A stretch of 64,000 nucleotides of DNA, from assembly GCF_014596565.1 (NCBI RefSeq), contig NZ_NOIN01000006.1, positions 124,001 to 188,000 of the forward strand. The letters are read 5' to 3'. Of the stretch, positions 34,409 through 43,721 are shown one piece after another. This stretch comes from Pseudomonas sp. PSB18 (GTDB lineage: Bacteria > Pseudomonadota > Gammaproteobacteria > Pseudomonadales > Pseudomonadaceae). Position 1 is the stretch's first letter. The number at the start of each line of letters is the position of its first letter. The notes under the pieces were generated by a model. That model saw nothing but the letters and a program-made list of their open reading frames with translations. It was not told where the DNA came from and did no database searches. The position numbers and the translations under genes were made by a program.

Positions 34409-34567
34409 ATGGGAGCGGGCTTGCTCGTGAACGCGGTCTGCCTGTCAACACTGTGGTCGATTGATCCACCGCCATCGCGAGCAGGCTCGCTCCCACATGG
34501 GTTCCGGACTGGCCGCAAGATCTCTATCCACCACCAATCCCTGTGGGAGCGAGCCTGCTCGCGATGC
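34409..34567. repeat. REP triplet (Pseudomonas type)
   Basis: Three units: 34409-34436 (ATGGGAGCGGGCTTGCTCGT, slightly decayed), 34466-34497 in reverse orientation, and 34541-34567 in forward orientation (GTGGGAGCGAGCCTGCTCGC). They lie between the convergent GNAT and lipoprotein genes. Confidence 0.88.
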
Positions 34568-34576
34568 TCTACCGGC

Positions 34577-34927
34577 CTACAGGCAAGTCGCCAACGCCGC
34601 CAACCGGCGCTTGGCCATGAAGTCGTCGTGCTTGGCGTAGTAGTTCAACGTCGTACCGGTAGCGCCGGTTTCCAGGTCGACAAAGGATTCAGCGGAGCGG
34701 GTGTACACCGTCGAGCCGCCTTTCTTGTTTGGTTGCAGGTAAGCCCCGGCATCGACGCCGAACACCGTTTCGTCCTGCCAGGAAAACTGCACGCACTGGG
34801 CCACGACCTGTTCCGGCTTGTCCGAGGCCAGCGTCTTGTAAGGCGCCTGGGTCCGGGCCTGGTTCATCGCCGAACCCGCGCAGCCGGCCAGCAAGGTGGC
34901 GGCCAGGGCCACCGTCAGCATTCGCAT
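34577..34927 (-). CDS. Small lipoprotein of unknown function
   Basis: A 116-residue predicted lipoprotein starting MRMLTVALAATLLAGC, with the lipid-anchor Cys at residue 16. The mature part includes AQCVQFSWQDETVFGVDAGAYLQPN and a final Cys (LAALATCL) that could pair with the first. I recognise no domain, but the layout suggests a periplasmic or outer-membrane protein. A GTG three codons upstream (34936) is an alternative start. Confidence 0.75.
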   Translation of the reverse strand: MRMLTVALAATLLAGCAGSAMNQARTQAPYKTLASDKPEQVVAQCVQFSWQDETVFGVDAGAYLQPNKKGGSTVYTRSAESFVDLETGATGTTLNYYAKHDDFMAKRRLAALATCL

Positions 34928-35065
34928 TGCGTTCACTCATCGAGAAAAAAACGGACTGTAGCACCGCGCCCCCAGTCTTCGTGCGGCTTTGCTGAAATTT
35001 ATACGCGACAGCGGACGACGATTCGCGCAACCTGTCACGCCTTTCATCACAACCAGGGAGTCAGC

Positions 35066-35401
35066 ATGGCGGCAACCGAACAGCAGCATGAGCGGGCGTT
35101 GGAAAAGTTTCTCGATGAACGCCCCGAACTGCGCGTCGAACTGGACCACCTCAACCCACTGCTGGCCCAGGCCAAGGGCGAGACAGCGGAACAATACCGC
35201 GCCGAACGGTTGCATGAAGCCTTCGAAGCCGAGGCCGAGCGCCAGGGCCTGTTCGCCTGGGAACTGACCTTGCAATTGACCGCCGCTTCGCCAGAGGACT
35301 ACCAGTCCCAGCGGATGGACGTGCACAGGGAAGTGGCAGAGATGGCGGGGATGGATTGGGCGGAATATTGCGAATTGCACGGGCTCACGGACGACCGCTG
35401 A
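35066..35401 (+). CDS. Acidic helical protein of unknown function
   Basis: A 111-residue, Glu- and Gln-rich soluble protein (MAATEQQHERALEKFLDERPE..., ending YCELHGLTDDR), predicted to be mostly alpha-helical. ATG at 35066 has AGGGAG eight bases upstream. A longer in-frame reading from 34409 covers the REP triplet and is rejected. It resembles short Pseudomonas-restricted DUF proteins, but I cannot name the family with confidence. Confidence 0.7.
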   Translation: MAATEQQHERALEKFLDERPELRVELDHLNPLLAQAKGETAEQYRAERLHEAFEAEAERQGLFAWELTLQLTAASPEDYQSQRMDVHREVAEMAGMDWAEYCELHGLTDDR

Positions 35402-35406
35402 ATCAG

Positions 35407-35436
35407 TGTGGCGAGGGGATTTATCCCCTCGCCACA
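35407..35436. repeat. GGCGAGG-type palindrome, perfect copy
   Basis: TGTGGCGAGGGGAT followed by TTATCCCCTCGCCACA. The arms TGTGGCGAGGGGAT/ATCCCCTCGCCACA pair almost end to end. The same 30 bases occur at 63049-63078. Confidence 0.85.
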
Positions 35437-35478
35437 AGGATGTCCCCACGAACCTGCAGTGCCAATCGCCCCCCTGCC

Positions 35479-35492
35479 GATAAAGCTTTATC
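35479..35492. promoter_or_regulatory. Perfect palindrome upstream of tusD
   Basis: GATAAAGCTTTATC, 14 bases, perfectly symmetric, 30 bases before the tusD start; its right arm overlaps TATCAT (35489-35494), a possible -10 box. Regulator unknown. Confidence 0.35.
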
Positions 35493-35522
35493 ATGGCCGC
35501 AGTTTTGCTGATCGGATCTGCC

Positions 35523-35915
35523 ATGAAGTTCGCCATTGCGCTGTTTTCCGCCGCCCATGCGCCGTCCTCGCGCCGTGCCTTGCTGTTCGCCCAGGCCGCG
35601 CTGGCCGGCGGGCATGAGATCGTGCGGCTGTTTTTCTATCAGGACGGTGTCTACAACGCCGACAGCGGCGTGGTCCCCCCCCAGGACGAACAGGACCTGC
35701 CCAAACAGTGGCGCAGCTTTGTCAGCGACCACCAGCTCGACGGCGTGGTCTGCATCGCGGCGGCATTGCGCCGTGGGGTGTTGAATGCCGAGGAAGCCCA
35801 GCGCTACCAACGCTCGGCCGTGAGCGTCGAGGCCCCCTGGGCCCTGTCCGGGCTCGGTCAGTTGCACGATGCGATCCAGGATGCCGACCGCTTGATCTGT
35901 TTTGGAGGCCCATGA
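35523..35915 (+). CDS. tusD: Sulfurtransferase TusD
   Basis: A 130-residue DsrE-fold protein, one of three subunits of the TusBCD relay complex. It carries the sulfur-accepting Cys77 in LDGVVCIAAALRRGV, and begins MKFAIALFSAAHAPSSRRAL. TusD takes persulfide sulfur from TusA and hands it to TusE, which feeds MnmA for 2-thiouridine synthesis at tRNA position 34. It is the first gene of the tusDCBE operon; ATG at 35523 is chosen to match family length. MnmA is encoded at 58.1 kb. Confidence 0.95.
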   Translation: MKFAIALFSAAHAPSSRRALLFAQAALAGGHEIVRLFFYQDGVYNADSGVVPPQDEQDLPKQWRSFVSDHQLDGVVCIAAALRRGVLNAEEAQRYQRSAVSVEAPWALSGLGQLHDAIQDADRLICFGGP

Positions 35916-36277
35916 TGGCCAAGTCCCTGTTGCTCATCAGCCGCCAGTCCCCATGGTCGGGCCCCGGCGCCCGGGAAGCGTTGGACATCGTCCTGGCCGG
36001 CGGGGCGTTCGACCTGCCCATCGGCCTGCTGTTTCTCGATGACGGCGTACACCAGTTGATCCCCGGCCAGAACGCCAAGGCCGTCCAGCAAAAAGACCTG
36101 AGCGCGAACCTGCAGGCATTGCCCATGTTCGGCGTCGAAGACCTTTTCGTCTGCGCAGACAGCGCCGCCGAACGCGGCATCGACACCGATGCCCTGGCCC
36201 TGGCTGACCTGAAGATACTGACCGCGCCGGACATCACCGCCCTCATTGACCGTTACGACCAGGTGATTACCCTCTGA
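35915..36277 (+). CDS. tusC: Sulfurtransferase complex subunit TusC
   Basis: A 120-residue DsrF-like protein (AKSLLLISRQSPWSGPGAREALDIVLAGGAF). TusC is a structural part of the TusBCD hexamer. ATG at 35915 shares bases with the tusD stop (TGATGG); a second ATG at 35912 is possible, but 35915 gives better spacing to the GGAGG at 35904. Its stop overlaps the tusB start by one base. Confidence 0.92.
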   Translation: MAKSLLLISRQSPWSGPGAREALDIVLAGGAFDLPIGLLFLDDGVHQLIPGQNAKAVQQKDLSANLQALPMFGVEDLFVCADSAAERGIDTDALALADLKILTAPDITALIDRYDQVITL

Positions 36278-36570
36278 TGTCGACTTTGCATGTGTTGTCC
36301 CATTCACCTTTTGGCGATAACCGCCTCGCCAGCTGCCTGCGGGTCCTGGGAGACCAGGATGCGCTGCTGCTGTGTGGCGATGCGACTTACGCCTTGCAAC
36401 CCGGCACCGCAGCGTTTGCAAAAGTGCAAGCCGCCGGCCTGAAGCTGTTCGCACTGGCCGAAGACCTCCAGGCCCGAGGCTTGCCGGCCCCTGACTGGGC
36501 CGAGGCCATCGACTACCCGGCCTTCGTCGAACTGTCGATCCTGCATGACAAGGTCAACACCTGGCTATGA
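36277..36570 (+). CDS. tusB: Sulfurtransferase complex subunit TusB
   Basis: A 97-residue DsrH-like protein (MSTLHVLSHSPFGDNRLASCLRVLG; ALLLCGDATYAL). It completes the TusBCD complex. It begins in the last base of the tusC stop (TGATG) and ends in the tusE start (ATGA), so translation of the four genes is coupled. Confidence 0.92.
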   Translation: MSTLHVLSHSPFGDNRLASCLRVLGDQDALLLCGDATYALQPGTAAFAKVQAAGLKLFALAEDLQARGLPAPDWAEAIDYPAFVELSILHDKVNTWL

Positions 36571-36902
36571 ATGCGCTGAACGTAGGCGAACGCGCCATCG
36601 CGCTGGACAAGGACGGCTACCTTGCCGACCGGGACGACTGGTCAGCAGAGGTGGCCACGGCCCTGGCCGCCGCCGAAGACATCGAGTTGAGCCCCGAGCA
36701 CTGGGAAATCCTCGAACTGCTGCGGGCTTTCTACGACGAATTCCAGCTTTCCCCCGCCACCCGGCCGCTGATCAAGTACACCGCGCTGAAACTGGGCGCC
36801 GACAAGGGCAACAGCCTGCACCTGAACCGATTGTTCAAAGGCACTCCCGCCAAACTCGCCGCCAAGCTGGCGGGCCTGCCCAAACCGACGAATTGCTTAT
36901 GA
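36567..36902 (+). CDS. tusE: Sulfur relay protein TusE (DsrC family)
   Basis: A 111-residue DsrC-like protein. The near-terminal Cys110 (KPTNCL) takes the sulfur from TusD and gives it to MnmA. Other DsrC features are GYLADRDDWSAEVA, LSPEHWEILELLRAFYDEF and the basic TRPLIKYT region. The start overlaps the tusB stop by four bases and its own stop overlaps the TrpD2-like gene in the same way. Confidence 0.95.
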   Translation: MNALNVGERAIALDKDGYLADRDDWSAEVATALAAAEDIELSPEHWEILELLRAFYDEFQLSPATRPLIKYTALKLGADKGNSLHLNRLFKGTPAKLAAKLAGLPKPTNCL

Positions 36903-37900
36903 CCGACTTTCCATCGCTGACCCTCGAGACCCCGGCCGAACATCCGTTCGCCCAGTTCGTGCGCATCCTTGGCAAAGGCAAGCGCGGCGCTCGTGACCTG
37001 ACCCGTGAAGAAGCCCGTGAGGCCATGGGCATGGTGCTCGACGAGCAGGTCGAGGACACCCAGCTTGGCGCCTTCCTGATGCTGTTGCGGCACAAGGAAG
37101 AAAGCGCCGAGGAAATGGCCGGCTTCACCGAAGCCCTGCGTGCACGCCTGGATGCCCCGGCGCTGGCGGTGGACCTCGACTGGCCAACCTACGCCGGCAA
37201 GAAACGTCATCTGCCCTGGTACCTGTTGGCAGCCAAATGCCTCGGACAGAACGGCGTGCGAATCTTCATGCACGGCGGCGGTGCCCATACGGCGGGTCGG
37301 CTTTATACCGAGCAGTTGCTGGGGTTTCTACAAATCCCGCTGTGCCGTGACTGGCAGCAGGCCGGCACAGCGCTGGACAACGGCGGCCTGGCCTTCATGC
37401 CGCTGGTGGACTGGGCACCCCAGATGCAACGCATGATCGACCTGCGCAACACCCTGGGCCTGCGCTCGCCGATCCATTCCCTGGCGCGGATCCTCAATCC
37501 GCTGAAAGCCCGGTGCGGGCTGCAAAGCATCTTCCATCCTGGCTACCAGGCCGTGCATCGCGATGCCAGCGGCTTGTTGGGGGATACGGCTCTCGTGATC
37601 AAGGGCGACGGTGGCGAGATCGAAGTCAACCCGGATGCCGACAGCCACCTGTATGGCACCAGCGGCGGCGCGAGCTGGGATGAAGAATGGCCACGGCTGT
37701 CACAACAGCGTCACGTCAAGCCGGAGAGCCTCGACCCCGAGCATCTGAAAGCCATCTGGCGCGGCGACGTGGAGGACAGCTACCCGCAACTGGCCCTGGT
37801 CGCCACCATGGCCCTGGCCTTGCGCGGCCTCGGCCTGGCCCGTGAAGACGCGTTCGAGCGGGCCCGGCAGTATTGGGACGCCCGGGATCGATCGATTTAA
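36899..37900 (+). CDS. TrpD2/YbiB-type phosphoribosyltransferase-fold protein
   Basis: A 333-residue protein related to anthranilate phosphoribosyltransferase but of the YbiB (TrpD2) branch, whose E. coli member binds nucleic acid and is not a tryptophan enzyme. Seen: helical N-terminal domain with LGAFLMLLRHKEESAEEMAGF, glycine-rich GVRIFMHGGGAHTAGRLYTE, and SPIHSLARILNPL. It starts inside the tusE stop codon (ATGA). Linkage to the tus genes suggests a role near tRNA or nucleic-acid metabolism, but this is inference. Confidence 0.88.
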   Translation: MTDFPSLTLETPAEHPFAQFVRILGKGKRGARDLTREEAREAMGMVLDEQVEDTQLGAFLMLLRHKEESAEEMAGFTEALRARLDAPALAVDLDWPTYAGKKRHLPWYLLAAKCLGQNGVRIFMHGGGAHTAGRLYTEQLLGFLQIPLCRDWQQAGTALDNGGLAFMPLVDWAPQMQRMIDLRNTLGLRSPIHSLARILNPLKARCGLQSIFHPGYQAVHRDASGLLGDTALVIKGDGGEIEVNPDADSHLYGTSGGASWDEEWPRLSQQRHVKPESLDPEHLKAIWRGDVEDSYPQLALVATMALALRGLGLAREDAFERARQYWDARDRSI

Positions 37901-37988
37901 TCGATGATCAACGCCCAACCTTTGCGCTTTTAGTTCGAACCTATCGGAATAGACTCGCCTCCAATGTTTATTGGCCGAGGAGATCGAG

Positions 37989-38987
37989 ATGGGCTTGTTA
38001 GTCGAAGGCCGCTGGCAAGATCAGTGGTATGAAAGCAAGGACGGCACCTTCCAGCGCGAACAGGCGCAACGCCGTCACTGGATCACCGCCGACGGCAGCG
38101 CCGGCCCCACCGGCGAGAGCGGCTTTGCCGCCGAGGCCGGGCGCTATCATTTGTACGTGTCCCTGGCCTGTCCCTGGGCCCATCGCACCCTGATCTATCG
38201 CAAACTCAAGGGCCTGGAAGACCTGATCGATGTCTCGGTGGTCAGCTATCTGATGCTGGAAAACGGCTGGACCTTCGACAAGGCCCACGGCTCCACCGGC
38301 GACAAACTGGACAACCTGCGCTTCCTGCACCAGCGCTACACCGCCGACACGCCGGATTACACCGGGCGCGTCACCGTGCCGGCGCTGTGGGACAAGCGGC
38401 AACAGCGCATCGTGAATAACGAATCGGCGGAAATCATCCGCATGCTCAACAGCGCTTTCAATGACCTGACCGGCAACCACCTGGACCTGTATCCCGAACA
38501 CCTGCGCGGCAAGATCGATGCGCTGAACGAACGGATCTATCCGGCGGTGAACAACGGCGTCTACCGTGCCGGGTTCGCCACCACCCAACAGGCTTACGAA
38601 GAAGCGTTCGATCAGTTGTTCGCCGAGCTCGATCGGCTGGATGCACTGCTGGGATTACAGCGCTACCTGGCCGGCGACTACCTGACCGAAGCGGATATCC
38701 GCTTGTTCACTACCATGATCCGTTTCGATGCGGTGTATTTCGGCCACTTCAAATGCAACTTGCGGCGCATCGCCGACTACCCGAACCTGTCGAACTGGCT
38801 GCGGGAGCTGTACCAATGGCCGGGCATTGCCGAGACGGTGGATTTCACCCACATCCAGCGGCATTACTACGGTAGCCACAAGACCATCAATCCCAACGGG
38901 ATCGTGCCCAAGGGGCCGGAGCAGGACTTCAGCGGGGCCCATGATCGGGCGCGGTTGGTGGGGAAAGGGATCTGGGGCGAGAATTGA
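37989..38987 (+). CDS. Glutathionyl-hydroquinone reductase (Xi-class GST)
   Basis: A 332-residue protein of the YqjG/EcM4 group. The catalytic Cys61 is in VSLACPWAHRTLIYRKLKGL, and DLYPEHLRGKIDALNERIYPAVNNGVY, LAGDYLTEADIRLFTT are family motifs. These enzymes remove glutathione from glutathionyl-hydroquinones, recycling damaged quinones. ATG at 37989 follows GGAG; the TTG at 37971 is less likely. The KefF/KefC pair at 7.4 kb uses the same redox chemistry but is not linked. Confidence 0.92.
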   Translation: MGLLVEGRWQDQWYESKDGTFQREQAQRRHWITADGSAGPTGESGFAAEAGRYHLYVSLACPWAHRTLIYRKLKGLEDLIDVSVVSYLMLENGWTFDKAHGSTGDKLDNLRFLHQRYTADTPDYTGRVTVPALWDKRQQRIVNNESAEIIRMLNSAFNDLTGNHLDLYPEHLRGKIDALNERIYPAVNNGVYRAGFATTQQAYEEAFDQLFAELDRLDALLGLQRYLAGDYLTEADIRLFTTMIRFDAVYFGHFKCNLRRIADYPNLSNWLRELYQWPGIAETVDFTHIQRHYYGSHKTINPNGIVPKGPEQDFSGAHDRARLVGKGIWGEN

Positions 38988-39014
38988 TCCGGGATTTGTC
39001 GTGGATGTAAAGGC

Positions 39015-39112
39015 CTCATCGCGAGTAGGCTCGCTCCCACACTGGACTGGGTGCAACCAAAAATTCATGGCTGTACACAGATCTCTTGTGGGAGCGAGCC
39101 TGCTCGCGATTG
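39015..39112. repeat. REP doublet (Pseudomonas type)
   Basis: CTCATCGCGAGTAGGCTCGC at 39015 and GTGGGAGCGAGCCTGCTCGC from 39088, between convergent genes. Confidence 0.88.
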
Positions 39113-39131
39113 AAGGCGACACGGTCTATCG

Positions 39132-40526
39132 CTAGACCTGCCCCTGAGCCCCTTCGAACCACGCCAGTTTCTCGCGCAGCTGCACCACTTCCCCCACGAT
39201 CACCAGCGTCGGCGCATGGACCTCATGCTCGGCCACCAGCTTCGGCAGATCCGTCAGGGTGCCGGTAAACACCCGCTGGTTGGACGTCGTGCCTTGCTGG
39301 ATCAGCGCCGCCGGCGTATCGGCCGCGCGACCGTGCTTGATCAGCTCGCTGCAGATGCTCGGCAGCCCCACCAGCCCCATATAGAACACCAGGGTCTGGG
39401 CCGGGGCCACCAGGTCCGCCCACGGCAGATCAGTGGTGCCATCCTTGAGATGGCCGGTGATGAAACGCACCGACTGGGCGTAGTCGCGATGGGTCAGTGG
39501 AATGCCAGCATACGCCGCGCAACCACTGGCTGCGGTGATGCCCGGCACGACCTGGAACGGGATGCCCTGGGCCGCCAGTTCCTCGATCTCTTCCCCGCCA
39601 CGCCCGAAGATGAACGGATCGCCGCCTTTGAGGCGCACCACCCGCTTGCCTTGCCGGGCCAACTCGACCAACTGCTGGTTGATCTGGTCCTGGGGCACAG
39701 CATGCTCGGCGCGGCGCTTGCCGACGTAGATCCGCTCGGCGTCACGCCGGCACAGCTCAAGGATCGCGGGCGCGACGAGACGGTCGTACAGCACCACATC
39801 GGCCTGCTGCATCAAGCGCAGGGCGCGGAAAGTCAGCAGATCGGGATCCCCCGGCCCGGCCCCCACCAGATAGACTTCGCCCGGTGCGTGCGGCGCCTGG
39901 CCGGCGATTTTCTCGCGCAGCAGGCGCTCGGCTTCGGCGCCCTGCCCGGCCAGTTGACGGTCGGCGATGGGCCCCTGGAACACCTCTTCCCAGAACGCCC
40001 GGCGTTGTTGCACGTCCGGGAACAGCCGCTTGACCTGGTTGCGAAACTGCGCCGCCAAACCCGCCAGTTGCCCGTAGGTCGAGGGAATCCAGGTTTCCAG
40101 CTTGGCCCGGATCAGCCTTGCCAGCACCGGCGCATCGCCGCCACTGGACACCGCGATCACCAGTGGCGAGCGGTCGACGATGGCCGGGAAGATCACGCTG
40201 CACAGCGCCGGCGCGTCCACCACGTTGACCGGCACACAACGCTTGTGGGCGTCGGCCGACACCCGGGCGTTGAGGGTTTCGTCGTCGGTGGCGGCGATGA
40301 TCAACCCGCAACCGTCCAGGTCCGTTTCGAGGTAACCGCGCAGGACGCATTCGCCCCCACTGCCACTGACCAGTTCCCGCAGTTGCGGCTCGATTTCGGG
40401 TGCGACCACCCGCAGCAACGCGCCGGCATCGACCAGCAGACGGGACTTGCGCAAGGCAATCTCGCCGCCGCCGACCACCAGCACGCGGCTGCCGCGCAGG
40501 TTATGGAACAGTGGCAGATAGTCCAT
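39132..40526 (-). CDS. cysG: Siroheme synthase (multifunctional)
   Basis: A 464-residue fusion that turns uroporphyrinogen III into siroheme, the cofactor of sulfite and nitrite reductases. The N-terminal CysG(B) part (1-200) is an NAD-dependent precorrin-2 dehydrogenase/ferrochelatase (VVGGGEIALRKSRLL). The C-terminal CysG(A) part is a SAM-dependent uroporphyrinogen methyltransferase (VYLVGAGPGDPDLLTFRALR, VVRLKGGDPFIFGRGGEEI, VVPGITAASGCAAYAGIPLTHRDY). Its ATG touches the serS stop (TAAATG), so it is the last gene of the leftward unit. Confidence 0.96.
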   Translation of the reverse strand: MDYLPLFHNLRGSRVLVVGGGEIALRKSRLLVDAGALLRVVAPEIEPQLRELVSGSGGECVLRGYLETDLDGCGLIIAATDDETLNARVSADAHKRCVPVNVVDAPALCSVIFPAIVDRSPLVIAVSSGGDAPVLARLIRAKLETWIPSTYGQLAGLAAQFRNQVKRLFPDVQQRRAFWEEVFQGPIADRQLAGQGAEAERLLREKIAGQAPHAPGEVYLVGAGPGDPDLLTFRALRLMQQADVVLYDRLVAPAILELCRRDAERIYVGKRRAEHAVPQDQINQQLVELARQGKRVVRLKGGDPFIFGRGGEEIEELAAQGIPFQVVPGITAASGCAAYAGIPLTHRDYAQSVRFITGHLKDGTTDLPWADLVAPAQTLVFYMGLVGLPSICSELIKHGRAADTPAALIQQGTTSNQRVFTGTLTDLPKLVAEHEVHAPTLVIVGEVVQLREKLAWFEGAQGQV

Positions 40527-41807
<1,281 letters not shown>

Positions 41808-41820
41808 GTCGGTCTCTCGT

Positions 41821-42198
41821 TTAGATAAGTTTGGTCAGGGACAGGCCGGCCCAGGTGGCGAGCAGCCCGCCGAATACGCTGGCAGCCGCATAGCCCAGGG
41901 CCAGCGGCACCTGCCCGCTTTCCAGCAGGCGCACCGTATCCAGTGAAAAGGACGAAAAGGTCGTCAGGCCGCCAAGGAAGCCGACGATCAGCCCCGCGCG
42001 CACTTCGACAGGCACCTCGGGACGAATCAGGAACAGACCGTATAAAACGCCGATCAGCAGACAGCCCACGATATTAACGGTCAGCGTCGCGGTATAGAAG
42101 TGCCGGGGCCAATTTGCATTGACCCAATTAGCGGCGGCGAAACGTGCCAGGGTGCCGGCGATACCGCCAGCGGAAACTGCAAGTATCAGGGGGATCAA
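41821..42198 (-). CDS. crcB: Fluoride exporter CrcB/Fluc
   Basis: A 125-residue protein with four membrane segments that forms a dual-topology dimeric fluoride channel. Family motifs: GGIAGTLARF, TLTVNIVGCLLIGVLYG (with the conserved Asn) and GFLGGLTTFSSFSLD, the Phe-box and pore. The start is TTG at 42198, overlapping the rarA stop (TTGA) with GGAG nearby, which implies coupling. No fluoride riboswitch motif is seen, as expected inside an operon. Confidence 0.92.
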   Translation of the reverse strand: MIPLILAVSAGGIAGTLARFAAANWVNANWPRHFYTATLTVNIVGCLLIGVLYGLFLIRPEVPVEVRAGLIVGFLGGLTTFSSFSLDTVRLLESGQVPLALGYAAASVFGGLLATWAGLSLTKLI

Positions 42199-43520
42199 GG
42201 CTTTCTCCGCTGCCGTGGGCTCAGACGATCCAGTTGCGCCAGATGGTTCAGCTTCTCGCCGATCTTCAGCTCCAGGCCACGGGGCACCGGCTGATAGAAC
42301 GACTGAGGGTCGAGCGCTTCGGGGAAATAGTCCTCGCCGGCGGCATAGGCGTCCGGCTCATCGTGGGCGTAACGGTATTCTTCGCCATAGCCCAACTGCT
42401 TCATGAGCTTGGTCGGCGCGTTGCGCAAATGCAGCGGCACCTCTAGGGAACCATGTTCGGTGGCGCTGCGCATGGCCGCCTTGAAGCCCATGTACACCGC
42501 GTTGCTTTTCGGCGCACAGGCCAGGTACGTGATGGCCTGGGCCACGGCGAGCTCGCCTTCGGGGCTGCCCAGGCGCTCCTGCACATCCCAGGCCGCCAGG
42601 CACAGACTCAGGGCCCGGGGATCGGCATTGCCAATGTCCTCGCTGGCCATGCGCACCACCCGCCGCGCGAGGTACAACGGATCGCAGCCACCGTCGATCA
42701 TCCGCGCAAACCAGTACAGGGCGGCATCGGGGTTGGAACCGCGTATGGACTTGTGCAGCGCCGAGATCTGGTCGTAGAACGCCTCGCCGCCCTTGTCGAA
42801 ACGCCGCCGGGTGTCCCCAAGCAGGCTTTGCAGCAGCTCGACACCGATCTCGCTGTCGTCCTCGGCCAGGTCCGAAGCGTTTTCCAGCAAATTGAGCAGG
42901 CGGCGGCCATCGCCATCGGCGGCTGAACACAGAATCTGGAAACCTTCGTCGCTGAGACTCAGCTTGCGCTTGCCCAGGCCGCGCTCTTCGGTCAGCGCCC
43001 GGTGCACCAGCTTGCGCATCGCGGCCTCGTCGAGGCTCCTGAGCACATAGACCCGCGCCCGGGACAACAAGGCGTTGTTGAGCTCGAACGAAGGGTTCTC
43101 GGTGGTGGCGCCGATGAAGATCAGCGTGCCGTCCTCGACATACGGCAGGAACGCATCCTGCTGGGACTTGTTGAAGCGGTGCACTTCGTCGACGAACAGA
43201 ATGGTGCGCTTGCCGTACTGCCCGGCCTGCTGCTTGGCGACTTCCACCGCCTGGCGGATCTCCTTGACCCCGGCCAGGACCGCCGAAACCGTTTCGAAAT
43301 GGGCATCGGACACTTCCGCCAGCAGCCGGGCCAGGGTGGTCTTGCCCACACCCGGCGGCCCCCAGAAGATCATCGAATGCAGCGCACCCTGCTCCAGGGC
43401 CTCGCGCAGGGGTTTGCCCCGAGCCAGCACATGCTCCTGGCCGACGTACTCATCCAGATTGGTCGCGCGCAGGCGGGCGGCCAATGGCTGGGCAATCGGG
43501 GCGCTTCGAAACAGGTCCAT
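42195..43520 (-). CDS. rarA: Replication-associated recombination protein RarA (MgsA)
   Basis: A 441-residue AAA+ ATPase related to clamp loaders. Walker A is FWGPPGVGKTTLARLLAE, Walker B around TILFVDEVHRFNKSQQD, sensor 1 GATTENPSF, and the C-terminal part (ALYWFARMIDGGCDPLYLARRVVRMASEDIG) is the tetramerisation domain. It acts at stalled forks. ATG at 43520 is used; the GTG one codon earlier is not needed. Downstream crcB overlaps by four bases. Confidence 0.95.
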   Translation of the reverse strand: MDLFRSAPIAQPLAARLRATNLDEYVGQEHVLARGKPLREALEQGALHSMIFWGPPGVGKTTLARLLAEVSDAHFETVSAVLAGVKEIRQAVEVAKQQAGQYGKRTILFVDEVHRFNKSQQDAFLPYVEDGTLIFIGATTENPSFELNNALLSRARVYVLRSLDEAAMRKLVHRALTEERGLGKRKLSLSDEGFQILCSAADGDGRRLLNLLENASDLAEDDSEIGVELLQSLLGDTRRRFDKGGEAFYDQISALHKSIRGSNPDAALYWFARMIDGGCDPLYLARRVVRMASEDIGNADPRALSLCLAAWDVQERLGSPEGELAVAQAITYLACAPKSNAVYMGFKAAMRSATEHGSLEVPLHLRNAPTKLMKQLGYGEEYRYAHDEPDAYAAGEDYFPEALDPQSFYQPVPRGLELKIGEKLNHLAQLDRLSPRQRRKP

Positions 43521-43606
43521 CACTGCTTATGCAACCTCACTTGATCCTGGTGCCGATACTCTCTACCGGAGGGCTGCTCTGTTGGAGCAGCTCTGCTGGA
43601 ACAGCT

Positions 43607-43697
43607 CTGTGGGAGCAAGGCTTGCCCGAGATTGCATCGCCTCGGTCTACCTGATGCACCGAGATGTCTGTATCGCGGGCAAGCCTTGCTCCCACAG
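43607..43697. repeat. REP doublet, AAGGCTTGCCCG variant
   Basis: CTGTGGGAGCAAGGCTTGCC at 43607 and its inverse ending TTGCTCCCACAG at 43697, between lolA and rarA. Just before it, GGAGCAGCTCTGCTGGAACAGCTCT looks like a decayed tandem (given here as GGAGCAGCTCTGC and TGGAACAGCTCT). Confidence 0.85.
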
Positions 43698-43721
43698 GAC
43701 ACATCCCACAGGGGGCTGTGT

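Noticed and set aside
34409..35065. Long N-terminal extension of the acidic orphan protein
   Set aside because: That frame runs through the REP triplet and over the opposite-strand lipoprotein gene; the ATG at 35066 has its own AGGGAG site.
36899..37900. TrpD, anthranilate phosphoribosyltransferase
   Set aside because: The protein is of the YbiB/TrpD2 branch, there are no other trp genes, and it is coupled to tusE.
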